DNA of 64,000 bases from Agrobacterium tumefaciens (GTDB lineage Bacteria > Pseudomonadota > Alphaproteobacteria > Rhizobiales > Rhizobiaceae): assembly GCF_000834635.1 (NCBI RefSeq), contig NZ_JXQV01000001.1:62001-126000 (forward strand), given 5' to 3'. The notes below the pieces were generated by a model, which had not been told where the DNA came from, made no database searches, and was given only the letters and a program-made list of their open reading frames with translations. A program made the translations under genes and the position numbers. This document shows positions 9,473-18,970 of this stretch, in pieces; positions within the stretch are counted from its first letter, which is position 1; each line of letters starts with the position of its first letter.

Positions 9473-12103
9473 ATGGACAGAGTGACTTCTCCGACATTCG
9501 ATGGTCGTGATAACCGCTTCGTGCTGACGGCATTCGTTGTGCGCCAGATATTGGCCCTGTGTGGTTTCGCCGTGCTGGGCGTGCTGGCGCTCGGCATCAC
9601 GGCATTGGCCACCTGGAATGTCGCAGACCCCAGCCTGTCCTATGCCACGGGCAATGCGCCGACCAATCTGCTCGGCCACAGCGGCGCGATCTTTGCCGAT
9701 ATCATGATGCAGTTTTTAGGCCTGTCGGCGCTGATAGCCATGCTGCCGATCCTTGCCTGGTCATTCGCCCTGATTTCGGGCCGAAAGTTCAGCCGCATTC
9801 CTGCCCGCCTCGTGGCCTGGGTCAGCGGCGCTTTCATCGCCTCCGCCTCGCTCGGTTGCTTTCCAGCACCTTTGACATGGCCGCTGCCCAACGGCATTGG
9901 CGGCGTCATCGGTGATATGATCCTGCGTTTCCCCGCCCTTTTCATAGGTGCCTACCCGACAGGCACGTTTGCCACAGTCCTTGGCAGCCTCTTTGCAGTA
10001 CCGGCTGCATGGCTGATGCTGTTTGCCTCAGGGCTTCTTGGCGCACCGGATGAAGAGGACGAGCTCATCGTTGCCCAGGCTTCCGCCCCCAGCAAGGCCC
10101 GCAAGGTGCAGGAAGCGGTTGACGAGGAAGACGACGACAGCAATGGCTTCTTCGGCAGCCTTTTGGCCTTCGGCGCACTCACCCATTACTGGTACATCGC
10201 ACAGGCCCGCTTCCGCCGCCTGTTCGGCCTGAAGCCAAAGTCGATGCGCAACGAGTTCGAACAGCCCTATGATTTCAATGATTATGAATTCGGCACGCTG
10301 AACGAGCCATCCCGTCTGAAGACGGCCATGAACAGGCTGGAGCGCGCCGAGCCATCCTTTGAAGAACGCGCCGAGGCCCGCGCACGTCGCGACGTTGCCC
10401 CGCCATCGATCTCGATGGACGATGACAACAATAACGACGAAGACGATGATAGCCTGCCTGATGGCGTCCTGTCCGGCGATGCCAAGTTTGCCGCCCGCCC
10501 TGCCGCTGGCCAAACCCGAATCACGCCGCCGTCCGCCCGGCCCAAGCCCAGCGAACGCCTTGCCCGCGATGCGCAACCCTCCTTCATTGCCAGAGATGGC
10601 TTCCAGCTTCCCTCTGTCCACCTTCTGGCGGAGCCGAAAAGCGTTGTTCGTGACAACACGCTGAATGCCGATGTTCTGGAAAAGAATGCCCGCAGGCTGG
10701 AAGGCGTTCTGGAAGATTTCGGCGTCAAGGGCGAGATCATTCACGTGCGCCCCGGCCCCGTCGTCACCATGTACGAGCTTGAACCCGCACCGGGCATCAA
10801 ATCCTCGCGTGTCATTGGTCTTGCCGACGATATCGCCCGCTCGATGAGCGCCATTGCCGCCCGTGTCGCCGTGGTGCCCGGCCGCAACGCCATCGGCATA
10901 GAACTGCCCAACAAGATCCGCGAAACCGTCTATCTGCGGGAATTGATTGCGTCGCGCGATTTCGAGAACAACAAGGCCAAGCTGCCCATGTCGCTCGGCA
11001 AGACCATCGGCGGTGAGGCGGTGATTGCCGATCTGGCCAAGATGCCGCATCTGCTGGTGGCCGGTACCACCGGTTCCGGTAAATCCGTTGCCATCAACAC
11101 CATGATCCTGTCGCTGCTCTACCGCATGACACCGGAACAGTGCCGCCTGATCATGATCGATCCGAAAATGCTGGAACTCTCCGTTTATGACGGCATTCCG
11201 CATCTGCTGTCTCCCGTCGTTACCGATCCTAAGAAGGCCGTTGTCGCGCTGAAATGGACCGTGCGCGAGATGGAAGAGCGCTACAAGAAAATGTCGAAGA
11301 TCGGTGTGCGCAACATCGATGGCTTCAACACCCGCGTTCAGCAGGCGCTGGACAAGGGCGAAGTGCTGACCCGCACCGTGCAGACCGGTTTCGACCGCCA
11401 GACCGGCGAAGCCATGTACGAAACGGAAGAATTCGACCTGAAGCCCCTGCCCTACATCGTTGTTATCATCGATGAAATGGCCGACCTGATGATGGTGGCG
11501 GGCAAGGACATTGAAGGCGCCGTCCAGCGACTGGCGCAGATGGCGCGTGCTGCGGGTATTCACGTCATCATGGCCACACAGCGTCCATCCGTCGACGTGA
11601 TCACTGGCACGATCAAGGCCAACTTCCCGACCCGCATTTCCTTCCAGGTCACCTCCAAGATCGACAGCCGCACGATTCTCGGTGAGCAGGGTGCCGAGCA
11701 GCTGCTTGGCATGGGTGATATGCTCTATATGGCGGGCGGCGGGCGCATTCAGCGTGTGCACGGTCCATTCGTGGCTGATAATGAGGTCGAAGACATCGTT
11801 GCCTACCTGAAGACTCAAGGGTCACCGGAATATCTCGAATCCATCACCGAAGAGGATGAAGACGAGGATGGCGGCGGACCTTCGGGCACTGGCAATATGG
11901 CCGAATCCGATGATCCCTATGATCAGGCCGTCGCCGTGGTGCTTCGCGATGGAAAGGCGTCCACTTCCTACGTTCAGCGCCGACTTGGCATCGGCTACAA
12001 CCGTGCCGCCTCGTTGATCGAACGCATGGAGCAGGAAGGTATCATCGGCCCTGCAAACCACGCAGGAAAACGCGAGATTCTCGTGCCAACCGAGCAGGAT
12101 TGA
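9473..12103 (+). CDS. ftsK: DNA translocase FtsK
   Basis: An 876-residue septal DNA pump that clears the chromosome terminus and activates XerCD recombination at division. The first 200 residues hold about four membrane segments. An acidic, low-complexity linker follows ([12 protein letters not shown] near residue 320). The RecA-like motor carries Walker [11 protein letters not shown] near residue 532 and Walker [13 protein letters not shown] near 663. The C-terminal winged-helix gamma domain, which reads chromosome polarity sequences, begins near [11 protein letters not shown]. The linker is short compared with E. coli FtsK, as usual in this group. Possible cell-cycle control through the CtrA site at 9370. 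Confidence 0.97.
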   Translation: MDRVTSPTFDGRDNRFVLTAFVVRQILALCGFAVLGVLALGITALATWNVADPSLSYATGNAPTNLLGHSGAIFADIMMQFLGLSALIAMLPILAWSFALISGRKFSRIPARLVAWVSGAFIASASLGCFPAPLTWPLPNGIGGVIGDMILRFPALFIGAYPTGTFATVLGSLFAVPAAWLMLFASGLLGAPDEEDELIVAQASAPSKARKVQEAVDEEDDDSNGFFGSLLAFGALTHYWYIAQARFRRLFGLKPKSMRNEFEQPYDFNDYEFGTLNEPSRLKTAMNRLERAEPSFEERAEARARRDVAPPSISMDDDNNNDEDDDSLPDGVLSGDAKFAARPAAGQTRITPPSARPKPSERLARDAQPSFIARDGFQLPSVHLLAEPKSVVRDNTLNADVLEKNARRLEGVLEDFGVKGEIIHVRPGPVVTMYELEPAPGIKSSRVIGLADDIARSMSAIAARVAVVPGRNAIGIELPNKIRETVYLRELIASRDFENNKAKLPMSLGKTIGGEAVIADLAKMPHLLVAGTTGSGKSVAINTMILSLLYRMTPEQCRLIMIDPKMLELSVYDGIPHLLSPVVTDPKKAVVALKWTVREMEERYKKMSKIGVRNIDGFNTRVQQALDKGEVLTRTVQTGFDRQTGEAMYETEEFDLKPLPYIVVIIDEMADLMMVAGKDIEGAVQRLAQMARAAGIHVIMATQRPSVDVITGTIKANFPTRISFQVTSKIDSRTILGEQGAEQLLGMGDMLYMAGGGRIQRVHGPFVADNEVEDIVAYLKTQGSPEYLESITEEDEDEDGGGPSGTGNMAESDDPYDQAVAVVLRDGKASTSYVQRRLGIGYNRAASLIERMEQEGIIGPANHAGKREILVPTEQD

Positions 12104-12248
12104 TACGCGAGCCTAGACGTGCCCGTTCACACTGATGTCAGCAACCAAGACGACTTTCCGGCATTATACACGGTGGCGATATACCCCATGGCGATGTCAT
12201 GAAGCCGCCGCGTTTTTTTGGCAAGAAATGGCGATGAAGGAGAAAAGA

Positions 12249-12911
12249 ATGAAAAACAACGTCCCGGTCGCTTCCGCGCAGCCTTTCAGCCTTGATGGCA
12301 CCATGACGCGTCGCGGCCTGATGACCCTGTTTTCCGCAACGGCAGCGATGGCGGCTCTGCAGCCGCTGCAGGCTTTTGCGCAGGACGCGACGGCCCAGAA
12401 AATTGCAAACCACTTCTCCTCCGTCAAAACCATGATGGGAGAGTTCGTGCAATTTGGTCCACGCGGCGAACAGACGGGCGGAAAGTTCTATATTGCGCGT
12501 CCGGGCAAGCTGCGCTTCAACTATGAAGACCCATCGCCGATGCGCGTCATTTCCGACGGCAAGAACGTGGTGATCGGCAACAACAAGCTGAAAACCTGGG
12601 ATCTCTATCCGCTGTCCAAAACACCGCTCAGCCTTCTCCTCTCCGACAAGATCGATCTTGGCAACCAGAAGGTCCGCGACGTCAAACAGGAAACCGACCT
12701 GACGACAATCGTTCTCGGCGACAAAAGCATCTTCGGCGATTCGACCATCACACTGATGTTTGATCCCAAAACCTTCGATCTGCGCCAATGGACCACGACG
12801 GATGCGCAGAACAAGGATACGACAGTGATGATCTTCAACGTCCAGACCGGCATGGCGCTGGACGATAAGGTGTTCGCGATCAATTACGAGGAAGTCCGCG
12901 GTCGCGGCTGA
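12249..12911 (+). CDS. lolA: Outer-membrane lipoprotein carrier protein LolA
   Basis: About 220 residues. LolA shuttles lipoproteins across the periplasm from LolCDE to the outer membrane. The sequence has an N-terminal export signal (RRGLMTLFSATAAMAAL, cleavage near QAFA-QDA) and the family core: GGKFYIARPGKLRFNYEDP, then VISDGKNVVI and LRQWTTTDAQ. A strong aaggag 7 bases ahead supports the start at 12249, giving an unusually long 18-residue lead before the hydrophobic segment; an ATG at 12303 (MTRRGLM) is an alternative without a good ribosome-binding site. The paired arginines before the hydrophobic core resemble a Tat signal, though LolA is normally Sec-exported. Placed 145 bases after ftsK. 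Confidence 0.88.
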   Translation: MKNNVPVASAQPFSLDGTMTRRGLMTLFSATAAMAALQPLQAFAQDATAQKIANHFSSVKTMMGEFVQFGPRGEQTGGKFYIARPGKLRFNYEDPSPMRVISDGKNVVIGNNKLKTWDLYPLSKTPLSLLLSDKIDLGNQKVRDVKQETDLTTIVLGDKSIFGDSTITLMFDPKTFDLRQWTTTDAQNKDTTVMIFNVQTGMALDDKVFAINYEEVRGRG

Positions 12912-12985
12912 GAAAAGAATTCCCGTTTCCGGCATGATGTTATAAGCCTGCCTCCACCGTTCAGACGGATCAATGGAGTGCAGGC

Positions 12986-13789
12986 ATGACCTTTTCGATA
13001 ACCACCTGGAACATCAACTCGGTACGGCTGCGCATGCCAATCGTCGAGCAGTTTCTGGTGCGTTACAATCCTGATGTGCTATGCCTTCAGGAAACCAAGT
13101 GCCCCAACGGTGAGTTTCCGCTCAAGCCCTTGAAGGCGCTCGGCTACAACCATGTCATCATTCACGGCCAGAAGGGTTATCACGGCGTCGCAATCGCCTC
13201 AAAGCTACCGCTGACCGAAGATCACCGGCAGGATTATTGTGGCATTGGCGATGCCCGCCACATCTCCGGCATTGTTCAGGTTGGATCCCGCAAAATCCGT
13301 CTTCACAATTTCTATGTCCCGGCAGGCGGCGATGAGCCGGATCGTTCGATCAACCCGAAATTCGGCCACAAGCTTGATTTCATCGAGGAAATGAAGGCGT
13401 TGAGCGCCGACGGCGTGCCCGGCACATCCTCCATCCTCGTTGGCGACTTGAACATCGCGCCGCTGGAACACGATGTCTGGTCGCACAAGCAACTCTTGAA
13501 GATCGTCAGCCACACGCCGGTTGAGACCGAAGGTCTCCTCGAGATCATGAAAAAGGGCAACTGGCTCGATCTGATGCGCCTCAATGTGCCAGAGACCGAG
13601 AAAATCTACACCTGGTGGAGCTACCGCGCCAAGGATTGGGAAGCGGCCAATCGCGGTCGCCGTCTCGACCACATATGGTCGTCGCAGGACCTTGGCCCGT
13701 CTCTGGATCGCATAGAGATCCTGCGGGAAGCTCGCGGCTGGAACCGGCCATCGGACCACGTTCCCGTAACGGCGCATTTCAAGTTCTGA
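12986..13789 (+). CDS. xthA: Exodeoxyribonuclease III
   Basis: A 267-residue class II AP endonuclease and 3' exonuclease of base-excision repair. The endonuclease/exonuclease/phosphatase fold shows its metal and catalytic blocks in order: TWNINSVRLR at the N-terminus, CLQETKC near residue 35, NFYVPAGGDEPD in the middle, LVGDLNIAPLEHDVW near residue 150, and RRLDHIWSS followed by RPSDHVPV at the C-terminus. The length is standard. An RBS-like ggag is 7 bases upstream of the ATG. It converges on the cyclic-nucleotide-domain gene with only 4 bases between stops. Confidence 0.96.
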   Translation: MTFSITTWNINSVRLRMPIVEQFLVRYNPDVLCLQETKCPNGEFPLKPLKALGYNHVIIHGQKGYHGVAIASKLPLTEDHRQDYCGIGDARHISGIVQVGSRKIRLHNFYVPAGGDEPDRSINPKFGHKLDFIEEMKALSADGVPGTSSILVGDLNIAPLEHDVWSHKQLLKIVSHTPVETEGLLEIMKKGNWLDLMRLNVPETEKIYTWWSYRAKDWEAANRGRRLDHIWSSQDLGPSLDRIEILREARGWNRPSDHVPVTAHFKF

Positions 13790-13793
13790 AAAC

Positions 13794-14249
13794 TTACGAA
13801 AAGCGGCCCTGAAGCGCTGCGGCACCTGACGATAAGGCCGCGATATTGTCGCGAATGCGCGTCAGGACCACGTCGGCCACATCAGGGAATTCTTCGATCA
13901 TGCGGTGGAAGAGGATGCGCGTGATGCGGATGACCTCAGAATCCTCATGCGCAACCGCCGTATATTTGCGCTCGCAGAGTGTGAACAGCGCAAGCTCTGA
14001 CAACAGAGAACCCGCCTGAGGCCGCGCCTGAAGCTCAGGCTTTCCCTGACGACCAGTGCTGTAGAGATCAAAACCTCCACGTGCGATGACGAAACCGCAT
14101 TCGGCTGGAGAATGCTCGCGGAACAGGGCCTGCCCCTCGGTAATCCTGCGCCGCTCGGCACCGAAGGCGATCAGACGCAACTGGTCGTCGCTGAAGCCCT
14201 GAAACAGGGGCACCTGCGACAGAAGCTGGATATCGTCATTCAATGCCAT
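13794..14249 (-). CDS. Cyclic nucleotide-binding domain protein without DNA-binding domain
   Basis: A 151-residue protein made almost entirely of a Crp/cNMP-binding beta-roll. Conserved pieces are LFQGFSDDQLRLIAFGAERR, ALFREHSPAECGFVIARGGFDLY and the phosphate-binding-cassette region GSLLSELALFT. There is no C-terminal helix-turn-helix, so it is not a Crp/Fnr transcription factor. It more likely acts as a small-molecule sensor or protein partner; its ligand is unknown. The start at 14249 (MALNDDIQ) is favoured over 14267. It lies 87 bases downstream of a CenR-like response regulator on the same strand, which hints at a linked function. Confidence 0.8.
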   Translation of the reverse strand: MALNDDIQLLSQVPLFQGFSDDQLRLIAFGAERRRITEGQALFREHSPAECGFVIARGGFDLYSTGRQGKPELQARPQAGSLLSELALFTLCERKYTAVAHEDSEVIRITRILFHRMIEEFPDVADVVLTRIRDNIAALSSGAAALQGRFS

Positions 14250-14336
14250 AACGTTCGAAGCCCCCACAGCTGATCACAGCTCTGGTTTTCGAACAACGGC
14301 GCGGCCAAGACAAGGGCCGCACCGCCAGATTTATCG

Positions 14337-15020
14337 TTACGGCACAATCTTGTAGCCACCATTCTCGGTGACCAGCAGTTCGGCGTTGGATGGGTCGCGC
14401 TCGATCTTCTGGCGCAGGCGATAAACATGGGTTTCCAGCGTGTGCGTGGTGACGCCGGAATTATAACCCCAGACCTCTTCCAGCAGCACATCACGCGTCA
14501 CAACCGCGTTGCCTGCGCGGTAGAGGTAACGGATGATCGCGGCTTCCTTTTCGGTCAGGCGGATCTTCTTGCCGTCATCCGATGTCAGCAGCTTCTGGCT
14601 CGGCTTGAACTGATAGGGGCCAACGGTAAAGACGGCGTCTTCGCTCTGCTCATACTGGCGAAGCTGTGCACGCACCCGCGCCAGCAGAACGGCAAAACGA
14701 AATGGCTTCGTGACATAATCGTTGGCGCCAGCTTCCAGACCAAGGATCGTATCGGAATCCGTGTCATGGCCGGTCAACATGATGATCGGCGCCTTGAAGC
14801 CATTTTTTCGCATGATCTTGACGGCTTCGCGCCCATCCATGTCAGGCAGACCGACATCCATGATCAAGAGATCAACCTGCGTTGATTTTGTCGTCTGGAT
14901 CGCGGCATTGGCGTTGGCGCCCGTCAGAAGATTGAATTCTTCATAAGGGGACAATTGCTCGGCAAGTGTCTCGCGCAAATCGTCATCGTCGTCGACCAAA
15001 AGAAGTGTACGGGCCGTCAT
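14337..15020 (-). CDS. cenR: OmpR-family response regulator, CenR-like
   Basis: A 227-residue two-component regulator. The receiver domain (residues 1-120) has the acidic pocket VDDDDD, the phosphorylated Asp55 in LLIMDVGLPDMDG, Thr in IIMLTGHD and Lys in DYVTKPF. The C-terminal winged-helix (from about residue 135) contains LTEKEAAIIRYLYRAGNAVVTRD and THTLETHVYRLRQKIE. The sequence resembles the essential cell-envelope regulator CenR of Caulobacter and rhizobia; this name is a judgement from memory and should be checked. No histidine kinase is next to it, so it is an orphan in this window, as CenR usually is. Confidence 0.8.
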   Translation of the reverse strand: MTARTLLLVDDDDDLRETLAEQLSPYEEFNLLTGANANAAIQTTKSTQVDLLIMDVGLPDMDGREAVKIMRKNGFKAPIIMLTGHDTDSDTILGLEAGANDYVTKPFRFAVLLARVRAQLRQYEQSEDAVFTVGPYQFKPSQKLLTSDDGKKIRLTEKEAAIIRYLYRAGNAVVTRDVLLEEVWGYNSGVTTHTLETHVYRLRQKIERDPSNAELLVTENGGYKIVP

Positions 15021-15216
15021 GGGATATCTCAGCCTTTCTTGTTACATTGAAAGCATATCGCACAAGCGTATCTTGCGATCGTCATGGTGCGCGTGCTTTC
15101 TACATTCGTGAGCCAATTCAGCGATTTGATGCCGCAACGTCAACCCTTTGTCACTCTATAACACTGCGCCCGGAGGTCACGTTGCCACACATGCAAAGCA
15201 AAATCTCGTGAGAACC

Positions 15217-15765
15217 ATGCCAACACGCAAAATAAAGCAGCCCAAAAAGGCTTTAGAATTGCGCGTTCGCGCAGCGCCGCGCAACAAAAGCCGCGCATTG
15301 CTGCAACTGGGCCACCTCACTTTTCAGGCGGCTATCGGCCGCAACGGGCGGACGGCACTTAAATGCGAAGGCGATGGCAAAACGCCGATCACGACGATGG
15401 CTGTGCTCTACGGCTTCCACAGAGGTGACAGAATGACCGCCTTGAACACATCGCTGCCGATGTATCGCACGCGGTCGAACATGTTGTGGTGTGATGCACC
15501 ATCAGATCCCAATTACAACAGGCTCGTCACGGCACCCTTCAAGGCAAGCCATGAAGAGATGCGCCGTCAGGATGGTCTCTACGATGTCTGCCTCGTGCTC
15601 GACTGGAACGTCACATCACGCCGCCGCAATCTGGGGTCGGCCATTTTCATGCATATGATCCGCCCGGGCTATGAACCGACAGCGGGATGCGTGGCGCTTC
15701 ATCCGCGCGACATGCGCCGCATTCTGCCGCATCTGCGCAAGGGCACGAAAATCACTGTCTTCTAG
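15217..15765 (+). CDS. L,D-transpeptidase (YkuD domain) family protein
   Basis: A 182-residue protein with a YkuD catalytic domain. The active-site block HMIRPGYEPTAGCVAL near residues 148-163 fits the H-x(n)-T-x-GC pattern in which Cys forms the acyl-enzyme. L,D-transpeptidases make 3-3 peptidoglycan crosslinks or attach proteins to the wall, both important in polar-growing rhizobia. The N-terminus is basic (MPTRKIKQPKKALELRVRAAPRNK) with no obvious signal peptide, which is odd for an enzyme that should act in the periplasm. Some members of this short type are of uncertain localisation. The start at 15217 is chosen for a gtgag site; a longer frame from 15148 is less likely. Confidence 0.78.
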   Translation: MPTRKIKQPKKALELRVRAAPRNKSRALLQLGHLTFQAAIGRNGRTALKCEGDGKTPITTMAVLYGFHRGDRMTALNTSLPMYRTRSNMLWCDAPSDPNYNRLVTAPFKASHEEMRRQDGLYDVCLVLDWNVTSRRRNLGSAIFMHMIRPGYEPTAGCVALHPRDMRRILPHLRKGTKITVF

Positions 15766-15808
15766 AAAAAACCGGAGGCAACTGCCTGCCTCCGGCCATC
15801 GTCACAAT

Positions 15809-17218
15809 TCAACGCCAGTCGCGCACATCAACGAAGTGCCCGGCAACCGCAGCAGCTGCAGCCATTGCAGGCGACACAAGATGCGTGCGGCTCTTGTAGC
15901 CCTGACGTCCCTCGAAGTTGCGGTTGGACGTGGAGGCGCAGCGTTCGCCCGGCGCAAGCCGGTCGTCATTCATGGCAAGGCACATGGAGCAGCCCGGTTC
16001 GCGCCACTCAAAGCCCGCCTCCAGGAAAATCTTGTCCAGACCTTCCTTCTCGGCCTGTTCCTTCACAAGACCAGAGCCGGGAACGATCATGGCAGACACG
16101 GTTGGCGCCACCTTGCGACCCTCGACAATCTTCGCCGCAGCCCGCAGATCTTCGATGCGACCATTGGTGCAGGAGCCGATGAAGACGCGGTCGATGGCGA
16201 TGTCGGTCATCTTGGTGCCGGGCTTCAGGCCCATATATTCCAGCGCGCGCTGCTTGGAATTACGCTTGTTTTCATCCTCGATGGCGGCTGGATCCGGCAC
16301 CTCACCCTGAACGGAAACCACATCCTCAGGCGACGAACCCCACGACACGATGGGCGGCAGGTCGGCGGCGTTCAGCACGACAACCTTATCGTAATGCGCA
16401 CCTTCATCGGATTTCAGCGTCTTCCAATAGGCGATGGCCTGTTCCAGAACCTCACCCTGCGGAGCGCGTGGCTTGCCCTTGATGTATTCGAATGTCGTCT
16501 CATCAGGCGCGACAAGGCCAGCGCGGGCGCCGCCTTCAATGGTCATGTTGCAGACCGTCATGCGGCCTTCCATCGACAGTGAACGGATCGCTTCACCGGC
16601 AAATTCAATAACGTGGCCCGTACCACCGGCAGTGCCGATCTCGCCAATAATGGCGAGGATGATATCCTTGGCCGTCACACCATCAGGAACCTTGCCATCC
16701 ACACGCACCAGCATGTTCTTGGCTTTCTTCTGGATCAGCGTCTGCGTCGCCAGAACGTGCTCGACTTCAGAGGTGCCGATACCGTGCGCCAGCGCGCCGA
16801 ACGCGCCGTGGGTGGATGTATGGCTGTCACCGCACACAATGGTCATGCCCGGCAGCGTGAAACCCTGCTCCGGCCCAACGATGTGGACGATGCCCTGACG
16901 CTTGTCGCGCTCGGAATAATATTCAACGCCGAATTCCGCAGCATTCTGCGCCAGCGCCTCAACCTGCACACGGCTTTCCTCGTTCTTGATACCCTCAAGA
17001 CGGTCGGCAGTGGTTGGCACGTTGTGGTCGACAACGGCCAAAGTGCGGGATGGCGAATGAACGGGACGACCGGCAAGGCGCAAGCCCTCAAAGGCCTGCG
17101 GGCTCGTCACCTCGTGCACGAGGTGACGGTCGATGTAGAGAAGACAGGTTCCATCCGGGTCGCGATTGACGACGTGATCATCCCAGATTTTATCGTAGAG
17201 TGTGCGGGGTGCGCTCAT
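15809..17218 (-). CDS. leuC: 3-isopropylmalate dehydratase large subunit
   Basis: A 469-residue aconitase-superfamily enzyme that, with LeuD, isomerises 2-isopropylmalate to 3-isopropylmalate in leucine synthesis. It begins [15 protein letters not shown] like other rhizobial LeuC and has the conserved blocks [26 protein letters not shown], and the 4Fe-4S cysteines in IGSCTNG and GCSMCLAMN. The start at 17218 is preferred over one four codons upstream by homology. Its partner leuD, and leuB, lie 45 kb away in this window rather than alongside. Confidence 0.97.
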   Translation of the reverse strand: MSAPRTLYDKIWDDHVVNRDPDGTCLLYIDRHLVHEVTSPQAFEGLRLAGRPVHSPSRTLAVVDHNVPTTADRLEGIKNEESRVQVEALAQNAAEFGVEYYSERDKRQGIVHIVGPEQGFTLPGMTIVCGDSHTSTHGAFGALAHGIGTSEVEHVLATQTLIQKKAKNMLVRVDGKVPDGVTAKDIILAIIGEIGTAGGTGHVIEFAGEAIRSLSMEGRMTVCNMTIEGGARAGLVAPDETTFEYIKGKPRAPQGEVLEQAIAYWKTLKSDEGAHYDKVVVLNAADLPPIVSWGSSPEDVVSVQGEVPDPAAIEDENKRNSKQRALEYMGLKPGTKMTDIAIDRVFIGSCTNGRIEDLRAAAKIVEGRKVAPTVSAMIVPGSGLVKEQAEKEGLDKIFLEAGFEWREPGCSMCLAMNDDRLAPGERCASTSNRNFEGRQGYKSRTHLVSPAMAAAAAVAGHFVDVRDWR

Positions 17219-17618
17219 GGCTGTATCCATCGAATGTGAAAATTGATTTGGGGTCGCAGCAAAACGTTCAAGCTCTCAAGAGAGCTTTCAGGCAATCGTA
17301 AGTCGACCGCCAAGAGCACCGGAAATGCGCGCAAAGAAGCGTGCCGGCAGACGCTTATGGTCTTGCAGCACGAAAACGTTCTGAGCGAGGCATCCGAATT
17401 TTGATCCCATTTGTTCGTCATACCAGATCGGATAATCCTCGGCAATATTGCCATCACGGCAGAAATACGCCGCTCTCGGTCCATTAGAGGTGGATAAAAC
17501 AGCCTTCTCATTCGTTAGGACTGTCAGTACCTGTTCACGATGTCATAACGTGGTCGTGAAGGCGGGGGCCGTGATCACGCAAGGCTGCGCTTCGGTGCAG
17601 CCAGAAGGAGGATACGTT
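17219..17618. other. 400-base region between leuC and the MFS gene
   Basis: This stretch must hold the divergent promoters of leuC and the MFS carrier. It also contains a minus-strand frame that reads like protein (17288-17527), described separately. A short inverted repeat (agctctcaagagagct, 17270-17285) lies near the leuC end. No tRNA or known riboswitch was recognised. Confidence 0.5.
17288..17527 (-). CDS. Possible small protein gene, start codon uncertain
   Basis: An open minus-strand frame runs from just after an in-frame stop at 17543-17545 to a stop at 17288-17290, 84 codons. Its composition is protein-like: a middle part reading FCRDGNIAEDYPIWYDEQ and a C-terminus LPARFFARISGALGGRL. 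The overlapping frame from the ATG at 17511 is rich in Ser, Arg and Cys and looks like a shadow. The frame has no ATG, GTG or TTG before a methionine at codon 45. A CTG at 17527 would give 79 residues. Either a rare start is used, or this is the remnant of a longer gene. I do not recognise the family. Confidence 0.35.
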   Translation of the reverse strand: MTVLTNEKAVLSTSNGPRAAYFCRDGNIAEDYPIWYDEQMGSKFGCLAQNVFVLQDHKRLPARFFARISGALGGRLTIA

Positions 17619-18908
17619 TTGGTATCTGAAAAGGCGCTAATTTCAAAAATCACCTGGCGGCTGATGCCGTTTCTAGGCCTGCTCTATCTCATCGCCTATA
17701 TCGACCGACAGAATGTCAGCTATGCCAAGCTGCAAATGGTGGGCGATCTGGGCTTGAGCGAATACGCCTATGGCCTCGGGGCATCGCTGTTCTTCATCGG
17801 CTATTTCATCTTCGAAGTGCCCAGCAACCTGCTGTTGACGCGCTTTGGCGCCAGCCGCTGGTTTGCCCGCATCATCATCTCGTGGGGAGCCGTCACAATC
17901 GCGCTCGCATTCACCAGCAGCCAGACCATGTTCTATGTTCTGCGCTTCCTGCTCGGTGCCTGTGAAGCGGGCTTCTTCCCCGGCGTTCTCTACCTCCTAA
18001 CCATCTGGTTCCCGCGGGATTATCGAGGACGCATGGTTGGCCTCTTCATGATCTTCAGCGCCCTTGCCAACGCCATCGGTGCACCGCTGGGTGGCATGTT
18101 GCTCGATCTGGATGGCGTCATGGGTCTGGCTGGCTGGGAGTGGGTGTTCCTTGCAACAGGCGTTCCGGCAGTCATCGCCGGTATCTTCACGATCTTCTAT
18201 CTCGACGACACGCCGGAAAAGGCCAAGTTTCTGACCCAGGACGAGAAGAACTGGCTGAAAGACCGCATCGCGTCCGAAAATTCGCACATGGAAGAAAGCG
18301 CCGAGAACGGCTTCAAGGCGCTCATCAATCCGCAGGTGCTGTTCATGTCGCTCTGCTTCGTGGGCTTTCCTCTCGCGGCTTATGGCCTCAGCTACTGGCT
18401 GCCCACCATCGTCAAGAGCTTCGGCGTCTCCAACACCACCAACGGCTTCATCAACATCATCCCATGGATTGGTGTGGCGATTGCGCTCTATGTGGTGCCT
18501 TCGGCAGCGGACCGTTCGCAAAGCAAGATCCCCTTCATCGTCGGCCCGGCCTTCATCGGCGCTTTTTGTCTGTTGATGTCGGCGCTTGTCACCACGCCTG
18601 TCGTGCAGTTCACATTCCTCTGCATCGCCGCCGCCGGTATCTTTGCCGGACAGCCGGTGTTCTGGAGCCTGCCGGGTCGTTTCCTCAAAGGCGCGGGTGC
18701 CGCAGCAGGCCTTGCCGCCATCAACTCGGTCGGCAATCTCGGCGGCTTCGTTGCGCAGAATGTCGTGCCGTGGATCAAGGATGAAACCGGAAGTACAATC
18801 GCGCCGATGTTCTTCCTGTCGGCGTGCCTTGCGGTCGCCGGTGTGCTGGTCATCATCGCCGGTCGCATGATTGCAAAACAGACGAAGGCTCAGGACGCCC
18901 TAGCCTGA
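17619..18908 (+). CDS. MFS transporter, anion:cation symporter type
   Basis: About 429 residues with twelve predicted membrane segments. The motif YLIAYIDRQNVSYAKLQM in the first helix and the loop block FGASRWFARIIISWG are typical of the anion:cation symporter family (tartrate, phthalate, galactonate and similar organic anions). The substrate cannot be named. The start is a TTG at 17619 with an excellent aaggagg 7 bases upstream; longer frames from 17448 cross the intergenic region and are rejected. A central loop near residues 195-220 separates the two six-helix halves. Divergent from leuC and convergent with the amino-acid permease. Confidence 0.86.
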   Translation: MVSEKALISKITWRLMPFLGLLYLIAYIDRQNVSYAKLQMVGDLGLSEYAYGLGASLFFIGYFIFEVPSNLLLTRFGASRWFARIIISWGAVTIALAFTSSQTMFYVLRFLLGACEAGFFPGVLYLLTIWFPRDYRGRMVGLFMIFSALANAIGAPLGGMLLDLDGVMGLAGWEWVFLATGVPAVIAGIFTIFYLDDTPEKAKFLTQDEKNWLKDRIASENSHMEESAENGFKALINPQVLFMSLCFVGFPLAAYGLSYWLPTIVKSFGVSNTTNGFINIIPWIGVAIALYVVPSAADRSQSKIPFIVGPAFIGAFCLLMSALVTTPVVQFTFLCIAAAGIFAGQPVFWSLPGRFLKGAGAAAGLAAINSVGNLGGFVAQNVVPWIKDETGSTIAPMFFLSACLAVAGVLVIIAGRMIAKQTKAQDALA

Positions 18909-18970
18909 TCAACCATTTGCCGTCGCTGGTTCCAGATGTGGCCAGCGACGGCAGCTCTGTCTTTTGAAAG

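Noticed and set aside
10028-11818. A 596-codon open frame antisense to ftsK
   Set aside because: It lies wholly opposite a well-supported FtsK, its translation is His/Gly/Asp/Asn-rich without any recognised motif, and it reflects the GC-rich third codon positions of the real gene.
17215-17511. A 98-codon minus-strand frame starting with ATG upstream of leuC
   Set aside because: Its composition is poor (many Ser, Arg, Cys) and it runs into the leuC start. The overlapping frame at 17288-17527 is the better coding candidate.
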